Shown piece by piece: positions 1 to 5,235 of a stretch of DNA of 5,629 bases. The first letter of the stretch is position 1; the number at the start of each line of letters is the position of its first letter. The stretch comes from Acidianus hospitalis (GTDB lineage: Archaea > Thermoproteota > Thermoprotei_A > Sulfolobales > Sulfolobaceae). The position numbers and the translations under genes were made by a program. Location: contig QEFD01000221.1 in NCBI GenBank assembly GCA_003086435.1, positions 1 to 5,629 on the forward strand, written 5' to 3'. A model generated the notes under the pieces. The model did no database searches, was not told the DNA's origin, and saw nothing but the letters and a program-made list of their open reading frames with translations.

Positions 1-168
1 GAAAAAGATCCAGTAATAATTAACAGAGATCCATATGGTAAAGGTTGGTTAGTTAGGATGAAAGTAACTAATCCAGAGGAGTTAAAGCAACTCTATACTG
101 GAGAACAAGCGATACAAAAGCTCAAGGAGTTAATAGCCTCAGAGAAAATATCATGCAAGAGGCTCTGA
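1..168 (+). CDS. GcvH-like lipoyl carrier protein, C-terminal part (5' end outside window)
   Basis: The first 55 codons in frame 1 encode the C-terminal part of a glycine cleavage H protein family member; the lipoyl-lysine region lies upstream of the window. The visible part has the family's closing pattern: an Asn-Arg-Asp-Pro-Tyr-Gly-Lys-Gly-Trp-Leu stretch (N8 to L17 of the fragment), a short beta strand, then an Asn-Pro-Glu-Glu-Leu turn leading into a C-terminal helix. GcvH-type proteins carry lipoate on a swinging arm. Some shuttle aminomethyl groups in glycine cleavage, and others (LbpA) serve sHdr sulfur oxidation. The ligase at 170 starts one base after the stop, so the two are surely co-transcribed, and this protein is the ligase's most likely substrate. 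A cysteine sits four residues from the C-terminus. The family call is firm; GcvH versus LbpA cannot be settled without the N-terminal half and upstream genes. Confidence 0.88.
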   Translation, partial: EKDPVIINRDPYGKGWLVRMKVTNPEELKQLYTGEQAIQKLKELIASEKISCKRL

Positions 169-169
169 A

Positions 170-1264
170 ATGAGTTGGAGATTTGCAGCTTTACCTCCCC
201 AAGACGGCTATCACATGGTTACTTCATTCGTTTCTGTTGCTGATTACGTCAGCAGGGGAGGTAAAGATACTTTAATGGTTTTTTACGCTAAAGAACCTTT
301 TGTTAACGTTGGTGTAAATCAAGAGGTTTGGCTTGAGGTTAACCTTGATTTTACTAAACAGCACAATATTCCAGTAGTTAGGAGGGATTTAGGAGGAGGA
401 ACCGTCGTAATTACTCCTGGGGAGCACGATTTCTTCATTGTAATAAAGCAGGAAGAAGCTCCTTCAGACCCTCAATCTCTGTATAAGAAATACTTAACTC
501 CAATCGTTAACGTAATTAGGAGTTATGGTTTAGACGCTCAGCTTAGAGATCAAGATATAGTAGTAAACGGTAAGAAGATTAGCGGTAACGGTGCAATGAC
601 TTACGAGAAGGCTGTAGTAATTGCGGGGAATATCTTACTTTCCTTTGACGCGGATTTTGTAAGTAAATGCATTAAAGTTCCTTCCGAGAAGTTTAGGGAT
701 AAGATTGCAAAGGACATGAGCGAGTGGTTAACTTCAATGGAGAAAGAACTATGTTATGTTCCGGATAGGAACGAGCTTAACAAGAAGATCAAGGAAGAAT
801 TTGAGAAAGAACTTGGGATAAAATTTGAGGATTCTTCTTTAACACCGGAGGAAATAGAGCTTTGGGATAAGTTAGCTGAGGAAAAGAAGAGGGAGGAATG
901 GATATACTACAAGGATAATAGGCATCCGGACTTAAGGACTGATAGGTGTGTTAAAATTTCTTCAGCAGTTGCTGTATGTCACGTTGATTATAAGGCTAGA
1001 AAATTGATTAGGATAACTGTAAAAATTGTGAATAAGAAGATTGACGAAGTTTCAATTTCCGGCGACTTCTTCCTAATGTCGCCTAAAGGATTCCTAGATA
1101 GGTTGGAAGATTCTTTACAAGGAATTGAAGTTAGCAAAATTAACGAAAAAATAGATGAGGTCTTTAGTTCAGAAAAACCGGTTATCTTTGGTTTTACTGC
1201 AGACGATTTGAAGAAAGCCTTTGAGGAGATTTTGAATAAACCTGAAATAAGAGAAATTATTTAA
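170..1264 (+). CDS. Lipoate/octanoate-protein ligase, archaeal fused LplA-LplB type (paralogue 1)
   Basis: This 364-residue protein belongs to the biotin/lipoate ligase family, which activates lipoate or octanoate with ATP and transfers it to a carrier lysine. Seen in the sequence: the substrate-loop motif Arg71-Arg72-Asp-Leu-Gly75-Gly76-Gly77-Thr78, and the catalytic-lysine motif Asn133-Gly-Lys-Lys136-Ile-Ser-Gly139. K136 matches the K in the RKISG motif of E. coli LplA. A charged helical linker spans about 200-245, followed by an accessory C-terminal (LplB-like) domain with Ser-Gly-Asp-Phe-Phe at 297-301. That domain lacks the Pro-Gly-Gly seen in the second ligase at 2283. The ATG follows the carrier stop by one base, with AGAGG at 158-162 as a plausible ribosome site, and the N-terminus fits the family. 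The 3' end overlaps the convergent carrier gene by 8 bp. Enzyme class is secure. Whether the acyl group is lipoate or octanoate, and which carrier is used, is inferred. It probably matches the sLpl(AB) ligases of sHdr organisms. Confidence 0.87.
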   Translation: MSWRFAALPPQDGYHMVTSFVSVADYVSRGGKDTLMVFYAKEPFVNVGVNQEVWLEVNLDFTKQHNIPVVRRDLGGGTVVITPGEHDFFIVIKQEEAPSDPQSLYKKYLTPIVNVIRSYGLDAQLRDQDIVVNGKKISGNGAMTYEKAVVIAGNILLSFDADFVSKCIKVPSEKFRDKIAKDMSEWLTSMEKELCYVPDRNELNKKIKEEFEKELGIKFEDSSLTPEEIELWDKLAEEKKREEWIYYKDNRHPDLRTDRCVKISSAVAVCHVDYKARKLIRITVKIVNKKIDEVSISGDFFLMSPKGFLDRLEDSLQGIEVSKINEKIDEVFSSEKPVIFGFTADDLKKAFEEILNKPEIREII

Positions 1265-1673
1265 CTACTTTTTCTGCTTCTTCTTTAAACTTTTCATATG
1301 CCTCATTTATCGTCTTGAATCTTCTTTCGTCAATACTCTCAACTCTTACCTTTATTATCCATGCATCATAAGGTTTTTCGTTGATAATCGATGGGTCTTT
1401 GATTACATTTTCGTTAACTGCAATTATTTCTCCAGTTATTGGCAACCTAAATTTTCCTACCCATTTTGCGCTTTCTATGCTAAATAATGTACTCTTTGGC
1501 GTAACTTTTTCTCCTACTTCCTTTGTAGATACTTGGAAGATTTTTCCGGCCATGTATTGGCCTAATGACGTTATTCCTATAGAAATCACATTGTTTTCTT
1601 CTTTCTTTATCCATACGTGTTTTTCCTCGTCGTATAAGAGCTCTTCGGGAAATTCAAACCCTGAAATATTCAT
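1257..1673 (-). CDS. GcvH-like lipoyl carrier protein, divergent second copy (LbpA or GcvH)
   Basis: This 138-residue protein has full-length GcvH-family architecture: an N-terminal Tyr-Asp-Glu-Glu-Lys-His-Val-Trp segment (14-21), a Gly-Ile-Thr-Ser-Leu-Gly-Gln strand-turn (33-39), and the lipoyl hairpin Glu-Ser-Ala-Lys70-Trp-Val-Gly-Lys-Phe, then Pro-Ile-Thr-Gly-Glu (78-82) and a C-terminal helix. K70 is the predicted lipoylated lysine. Two features depart from ordinary GcvH. The residues after the lysine are Trp-Val-Gly instead of the usual Ala-Ala-Ser type. The late Pro-Tyr-Gly-x-Gly-Trp motif is shortened to Pro-Tyr-Asp-Ala-Trp (101-105), unlike the carrier fragment at the window start. 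The ATG is 27-30 bp from a TATA-like box, with no Shine-Dalgarno sequence, which fits a leaderless transcript. Family membership is clear. The divergence suggests a specialised role such as an sHdr lipoate-binding protein, but no partner enzyme is visible. Confidence 0.87.
   Translation of the reverse strand: MNISGFEFPEELLYDEEKHVWIKKEENNVISIGITSLGQYMAGKIFQVSTKEVGEKVTPKSTLFSIESAKWVGKFRLPITGEIIAVNENVIKDPSIINEKPYDAWIIKVRVESIDERRFKTINEAYEKFKEEAEKVVK
1269..1294 (+). terminator. T-rich tract after ligase 1, possible archaeal terminator
   Basis: The non-template strand carries three T-rich runs (TTTTT, CTTCTTCTTT and CTTTT) from five bases after the stop of the ligase at 170-1264. Archaeal RNA polymerase commonly terminates at such tracts without a hairpin. 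The tract is also the antisense of the Lys/Glu-rich tail of the convergent carrier gene, so its composition may simply reflect that coding sequence. Confidence 0.35.
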
Positions 1674-1695
1674 AATTTAATAGCTTATCTTAAAA

Positions 1696-1705
1696 CTTAA
1701 AAATC
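1696..1705. promoter_or_regulatory. Shared TATA-like box between divergent genes
   Basis: The sequence CTTAAAAATC reads GATTTTTAAG on the other strand. Its centre lies about 26 bp from the plus-strand ATG at 1726 and about 27 bp from the minus-strand ATG whose first base is 1673. That is the usual archaeal TATA-to-start-site distance, so both genes could be transcribed without leaders from one box or from overlapping boxes. Neither start has a Shine-Dalgarno sequence, which agrees with leaderless translation. An A-rich TAAAA at 1691-1695 could be the BRE for the plus-strand direction. Confidence 0.55.
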
Positions 1706-1725
1706 TTAATTTTAGAAATCAATCT

Positions 1726-2214
1726 ATGAAATATGCCATATGGCTTGACGGCGTAGTTCTTGACGTAGATCTTACTGAACTGCTTTACAAGAAATTTAAG
1801 GGAGACAAGGATGTAAATTTGCCTTACACGTTTAATGTTCACAAAGATTGGGAGGATTTCTATAGCAAAATAAAGGGGAAAGATATTGTTTTCCTCTCGC
1901 CATATGATGAGAGGACAACTAGAGAAATAATAGAGAAGGTCTTTAAAAATGACGTGATAAAATTCATTCCTTCTATGAGTAAACCTGAGAAGAAATGTTT
2001 AGGTAGGCTTTTTTCTGAATTTCCAGAATTCCAACCCTTAGAGACTGCAATTATAGGATCTTCTCCTTTAGATCTGCTCTCTGCTAGGTTTTATGATTCG
2101 AGGATTAAGGTATTATGCGTAAATAGGTATACTAGCTGCGCTAAATATTCTCCGTATTTAATGGCTAACTCCTTAGAGGAACTTTACGATTTAATGGTAA
2201 AATTGAAGTTGTAA
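1726..2214 (+). CDS. HAD-superfamily-like protein, probably catalytically degenerate
   Basis: The 162 residues resemble a small haloacid dehalogenase (HAD) fold without an obvious cap domain. The N-terminal strand (residues 5-15) aligns position by position with the beta-phosphoglucomutase-type FDLDGVLVDSE motif, giving Asp8-Gly9-Val10 and Asp13, but the nucleophilic aspartate is replaced by Trp6. A Phe-Leu-Ser58 after a strand fits motif II. Lys86, Lys89 or Lys90 could be the motif III lysine. Gly111-Ser-Ser-Pro-Leu-Asp116 resembles motif IV (GDSxxD) with its first Asp changed to Ser. By this alignment phosphatase activity is unlikely and a binding or scaffold role more probable. Asp13-Val-Asp15-Leu-Thr17 could instead be read as a DxDxT motif, but this fits the strand less well. 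There are three cysteines (91, 131, 138), no signal peptide and no membrane segment. The start fits a leaderless mRNA, with a TATA-like box about 26 bp upstream. The substrate is unknown; location among lipoate genes is only suggestive. Confidence 0.7.
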   Translation: MKYAIWLDGVVLDVDLTELLYKKFKGDKDVNLPYTFNVHKDWEDFYSKIKGKDIVFLSPYDERTTREIIEKVFKNDVIKFIPSMSKPEKKCLGRLFSEFPEFQPLETAIIGSSPLDLLSARFYDSRIKVLCVNRYTSCAKYSPYLMANSLEELYDLMVKLKL

Positions 2215-2250
2215 GTTTCGCAATCTTCTCAATCTTATTATAAAGAAATT

Positions 2251-2258
2251 TTTATATA
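2251..2258 (+). promoter_or_regulatory. TATA box of the ligase/lipoyl-synthase operon
   Basis: TTTATATA is a near-ideal Sulfolobales box A, preceded by the purine-rich TAAAGAAAT at 2241-2249 as a likely BRE. Its centre is about 28 bp from the ATG at 2283 and about 25 bp from the alternative TTG at 2280, so transcription should begin at or within a few bases of the start codon. It is the only strong promoter seen ahead of the four-gene cluster. Confidence 0.72.
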
Positions 2259-2267
2259 TTTAATTAA

Positions 2268-2281
2268 CTTCTTTTTCTTTT
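2268..2281 (+). terminator. T-rich tract after the HAD-like gene, possible terminator
   Basis: CTTCTTTTTCTTTT lies 54 bases after the HAD-like stop and just before the next start codon. It could end read-through transcripts from the HAD-like gene. It lies between the operon's TATA box and its expected start site, so it could equally be ordinary initiation-region sequence. Confidence 0.3.
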
Positions 2282-2282
2282 G

Positions 2283-3308
2283 ATGGATTCTTTTAGATTT
2301 TTGATAGAAAGGAATTCACAAGCTAAAATACTTGCAGGAGAAGAGGCTTTGTTAGAATCAGTTGCTTCTGGTGGAGAATCTACTTTAAGGTTTGTAATCT
2401 TTGATCCTACTGCAGTATTAGTAGGCTATCATCAAGCCGTTGAACAGGAAGTCAATGTGGAGGAAGTTAAGAGGAGGGGTTGGGAGATAGGTAGGAGACC
2501 TACAGGTGGTGGGACAATTATAATGGGGCCTTTTCAACTTGGTTGGGAAATTTACGCTGAATCTTCCATTATAGGTAATCCAGAGGAAGCAATAAGAAAA
2601 GGTGCTGAAGGAGTAATCATTACCTTGAAGAAGTTAGGGCTTAACGCCAATTTTAGACCTAAAAACGACGTAGAGATTAACGGTAGGAAAATTTCCGGCA
2701 TAGGGGCTTTCTCAATAGGCAAATACGTTTCCGTAACTGGAACAATATTATTGGATTTTAATGTTGATGACATGATTTCAACACTAAAGTTAAGTTCTGA
2801 AAAATTAAAGGATAAAATAGCTAAGGATTATAAGGAGAGAGTAACGTGGATAAATAGGGAGAGGAGCCCTATCGATATGGAGGAATTAATCTCAACAGCT
2901 AAAGAAGGTTTTGAAGAAGCATTAAAAGTTAAGCTTATTGATGGAAAGTATACAGATAAGGAGATTGAGGATATTAATACATTATCTTTAAAGTATTCCT
3001 CTCCAGAATGGATTTTTAACACTAGAATTCCACTAAAAGGCGACATAAAATATGCTGAGGAAAAGTTCCCTGGGGGATTAGTTAAAGTTCAAGCTAAAGT
3101 GCAAGGAAAAGTTATTGAGGCAATTTTGATTACTGGAGACTTTTTCGTCGAACCTAAAAGGGCAATTTACGATTTAGAGGCTAGGTTAAAATGGTCGTTA
3201 GTAGATGATATAGAGAAGGAGGTAAGAGATTGGTACTCTCAAGTTAAAATTATTGGAATAAAACCTGAAGACTTAATTAAAGTGATAAAGGAGGCTGTAA
3301 GCAAGTGA
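2283..3308 (+). CDS. Lipoate/octanoate-protein ligase, archaeal fused LplA-LplB type (paralogue 2)
   Basis: This 341-residue ligase is the second family member in the window and heads the lipoyl-synthase operon. Counting from the ATG at 2283, the motifs fall at the same residue numbers as in paralogue 1: Arg71-Arg72-Pro-Thr-Gly75-Gly76-Gly77-Thr78, and Asn133-Gly-Arg-Lys136-Ile-Ser-Gly139 with K136 the expected catalytic lysine. The C-terminal accessory domain (about 240-341) is closer to stand-alone archaeal LplB than that of paralogue 1, with Lys-Phe-Pro-Gly-Gly-Leu-Val (261-267) and Thr-Gly-Asp-Phe-Phe (284-288). A TTG at 2280 is an in-frame alternative start; ATG is preferred because of codon preference and the matching motif numbering. 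A strong TATA box at 2251-2258 gives an almost leaderless transcript. The stop overlaps the next gene's GTG. Expected role: loading the carrier with octanoate (the substrate for sulfur insertion) or with scavenged lipoate. Confidence 0.88.
   Translation: MDSFRFLIERNSQAKILAGEEALLESVASGGESTLRFVIFDPTAVLVGYHQAVEQEVNVEEVKRRGWEIGRRPTGGGTIIMGPFQLGWEIYAESSIIGNPEEAIRKGAEGVIITLKKLGLNANFRPKNDVEINGRKISGIGAFSIGKYVSVTGTILLDFNVDDMISTLKLSSEKLKDKIAKDYKERVTWINRERSPIDMEELISTAKEGFEEALKVKLIDGKYTDKEIEDINTLSLKYSSPEWIFNTRIPLKGDIKYAEEKFPGGLVKVQAKVQGKVIEAILITGDFFVEPKRAIYDLEARLKWSLVDDIEKEVRDWYSQVKIIGIKPEDLIKVIKEAVSK
3287..3294 (+). promoter_or_regulatory. Shine-Dalgarno sequence that fixes the GTG start at 3305
   Basis: AAAGGAGG lies inside the end of the ligase gene, ten bases before the GTG that overlaps the ligase stop. 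It complements the anti-Shine-Dalgarno end of archaeal 16S rRNA and supports initiation at GTG; the next in-frame ATG would remove the radical-SAM cysteine motif. Confidence 0.7.
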
Positions 3309-4195
3309 GGCCAATTTACTTTTATGCTCCATCTTTAAAAAGATATGAAAACGATTACTTTAAGCCTGGATCGGGCTGGAAGGCAATTTCAGTAACTGGA
3401 ACTTATTGTGCGTTTAATTGTAAGCATTGTAATAGGAGAGTCTTAGAAACCATGGCTGACGGTTCTACTAGAGAAAAGTTCGAGAAGGAAATCTCTACTG
3501 CAAAGGGAGGAGTGATAATCTCTGGAGGCTCAACTCCTAGGGGAGATGTTCCTGTTTGGAAATATTCTGATATTCTAAGAAATAGAAAGGATTTAACAAT
3601 AATTGCACATACTGGAGTAGTTAAGAATGAAGAGATTGCAAGGAAATTCAAGGAATCTGGCGTAAAGATTGCATTATTGGACATTGTTGGAGATAACGAG
3701 ACAATTAAGGAAGTACTAGGTCAGCCTTTTACGGTAGATGATTACTTGAATTCTTTTAAATACTTAAAGAAAGAAGGAATAAAGATTGTTCCTCACGTAA
3801 TCATGGGTTTAAGTAAAAAAGGAGAGGAAGGAGACCTAAATGCAATAAGATTATTGAAGGAAGTTAATCCAGACGCAGTGATAATAGTAGGTTTAATGCC
3901 TTTGGTTGGAACAGCATATAACGAAATTTCTCCACCTTCTCCTTCACATTTAATTAATGGACTTAAGTTGGCTAGAGATTTATTTAACGTGCCAGTAATG
4001 TTAGGTTGCGCTAGGCCCTTAGGAAGTAAATATAGTGAAGTTGAGAAGTTTGCAGTTGATTACGAAGTGGATGGAATAGCTTTTCCAGAGGAAAATACTA
4101 TAGAATACGCTGAAGAAAAAGGAAGAAAAGTAATCTTAAGTAATGCTTGTTGTAGTAACGTAGTTTATGACTTTATTTTACGGGTGTCCCTATGA
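3305..4195 (+). CDS. Radical-SAM protein, probable first half of a two-protein lipoyl synthase (LipS1/LipS2 type)
   Basis: The 296-residue protein has the radical-SAM cluster motif Cys35-x3-Cys39-x2-Cys42, followed by Ser-Gly-Gly-Ser (73-76), a GGE-like SAM-binding loop, and the alternating strand-helix pattern of a radical-SAM barrel to about residue 260. It resembles the archaeal uncharacterised biotin-synthase homologues. Three later cysteines, C235 (in Leu-Gly-Cys-Ala-Arg-Pro) and the pair C282-C283 (in Asn-Ala-Cys-Cys-Ser-Asn), could bind an auxiliary iron-sulfur cluster. With the radical-SAM partner directly downstream and a lipoate ligase directly upstream, the best assignment is one component of the LipS1/LipS2 lipoyl synthase, which inserts sulfur at C6 and C8 of carrier-bound octanoate. 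Which of the two names applies could not be decided, so no symbol is given. The GTG start overlaps the ligase stop (GTGA) and has GGAGG at 3290-3294; the first ATG downstream lies beyond the cluster motif. Confidence 0.82.
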   Translation: MRPIYFYAPSLKRYENDYFKPGSGWKAISVTGTYCAFNCKHCNRRVLETMADGSTREKFEKEISTAKGGVIISGGSTPRGDVPVWKYSDILRNRKDLTIIAHTGVVKNEEIARKFKESGVKIALLDIVGDNETIKEVLGQPFTVDDYLNSFKYLKKEGIKIVPHVIMGLSKKGEEGDLNAIRLLKEVNPDAVIIVGLMPLVGTAYNEISPPSPSHLINGLKLARDLFNVPVMLGCARPLGSKYSEVEKFAVDYEVDGIAFPEENTIEYAEEKGRKVILSNACCSNVVYDFILRVSL

Positions 4196-5235
4196 TAAGT
4201 AGTCCAGATTGGGTTAGGTTAAGTTTCGGGGCAGACATGGTTTTAGGTTTCAGCCACGGAAAATTTCTAAAAGGAGCATTAAATACTACAATAAATCTCC
4301 TAGAGTACTATCCTGACGGATGTAAAGCAAACTGTATCTACTGCGGTCAGGCTAGAGAAGTAGCTAAAGGACCAGAATGCAAAACGTTAATAAGAGTTGA
4401 GTGGCCTCTAAGAAAACTTGACGACGTGTTAAATAGAATTAAAGAAAGGGAAGGAAATCCAGAATACGGACTCCAAAGAATATGCGTAGGGCAATTAGCT
4501 CATCCAAGAGCTTCTCCAGACGCAATAGAAATCACTAGAAGAATTAGGGAGAAGGGAATAGAATTGCAAATATCTGAACTGGTAACTGCAACATACACTT
4601 TTAAGCAACATATGATTGAAATGAGAAAGGCAGGGGCCGACATGATAGACGTTGCAATCGATGCTGCTAGTAAAAGAGTTTTTGATCAGGTTAGAGGAAA
4701 GCCAGTGAGAAGTATGCATAGATGGGAAAGGTATATTCAAGCAATTGATGAAGCTGTAGAGGTGTTTGGCAAGAAGAATGCTGGAATTCATTTAATTGTT
4801 GGCTTAGGAGAGACTGAAAAAGAGGCCGTTGAGTTAATTTGGTATGCTCATAGTAGGGGAGCTAAGATAAGTTTATTTGCGTTCTATCCAGAACTAGGAA
4901 CTCCCATGCAAAACAAAAAGCCAGTTCCATTAAATGTTTATAGGAGAATTCAGTTAGCCAGATGGTTAATAGAGAATGACCTAGTTAAGTTGGAGGACTT
5001 TACTTTTGACGAAGAAGGCAAGATAGTTGATATAAATATTCCCCAAGACTTGAGCTTAAAGGAACTTGCGCCGGCCTTTATGACGAGCGGATGCCCAGGC
5101 TGTAATAGACCTTATTCTAACGAAAGGCCAGGAAGTGTAGTGAAGAACTATCCTTGGTACCCCGACGAGAAGCAAACCTTATCTGCAATAAAGGCAAGTA
5201 AAATACCATCTTTAATAAAGAGGTTTGTAAACTGA
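4192..5235 (+). CDS. Radical-SAM protein, probable second half of a two-protein lipoyl synthase (LipS1/LipS2 type)
   Basis: This 347-residue protein resembles biotin-synthase-related radical-SAM proteins. The cluster motif is Cys44-x3-Cys48-x2-Cys51 with an aromatic residue (Tyr50) just before the last cysteine, as is common in the superfamily. Val-Gly-Leu-Gly-Glu-Thr (203-208) is a glycine-rich barrel motif like those of biotin synthase and LipA. Extra conserved-looking cysteines are C63 (in Pro-Glu-Cys-Lys) and a C-terminal Ser-Gly-Cys301-Pro-Gly-Cys304-Asn-Arg-Pro-Tyr motif, together a plausible site for an auxiliary, sulfur-donating cluster. The ATG overlaps the preceding stop (ATGA), so the two radical-SAM proteins are translationally coupled, as expected for partners needed together. 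Assignment as a lipoyl-synthase component rests on the ligase-radical SAM-radical SAM arrangement plus these motifs. A biotin-synthase role is less likely, as no other biotin gene is present. LipS1 versus LipS2 is left open. Confidence 0.84.
   Translation: MISSPDWVRLSFGADMVLGFSHGKFLKGALNTTINLLEYYPDGCKANCIYCGQAREVAKGPECKTLIRVEWPLRKLDDVLNRIKEREGNPEYGLQRICVGQLAHPRASPDAIEITRRIREKGIELQISELVTATYTFKQHMIEMRKAGADMIDVAIDAASKRVFDQVRGKPVRSMHRWERYIQAIDEAVEVFGKKNAGIHLIVGLGETEKEAVELIWYAHSRGAKISLFAFYPELGTPMQNKKPVPLNVYRRIQLARWLIENDLVKLEDFTFDEEGKIVDINIPQDLSLKELAPAFMTSGCPGCNRPYSNERPGSVVKNYPWYPDEKQTLSAIKASKIPSLIKRFVN

Noticed and set aside
1381..1680. A 99-codon plus-strand open frame antisense to the minus-strand GcvH-like gene
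   Set aside because: It mirrors a gene with clear GcvH-family structure, matches no recognisable family, and has no promoter or ribosome site of its own.
2763..2803. TTGATGA followed about 30 bases later by TTCTGA, resembling C and D boxes of an archaeal C/D sRNA
   Set aside because: The C box lacks the leading purine, no D'/C' pair was seen, and the stretch is ordinary coding sequence of ligase 2.
2552..3046. Two short minus-strand open frames (72-73 codons) inside ligase 2
   Set aside because: They are antisense to an intact ligase with all motifs, have composition expected of reversed coding sequence, and show no family motif.
3403..4791. Minus-strand open frames of 93 and 98 codons inside the two radical-SAM genes
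   Set aside because: Both lie opposite clear radical-SAM coding sequence, one across the cysteine motif region, and have no independent support.
4192..5235. Annotation as biotin synthase (bioB)
   Set aside because: The fold and CX3CX2C motif are shared by many radical-SAM proteins. The paired radical-SAM partner, the ligase operon and the C-terminal Cys-Pro-Gly-Cys favour lipoyl synthesis, and no other biotin gene is in view.
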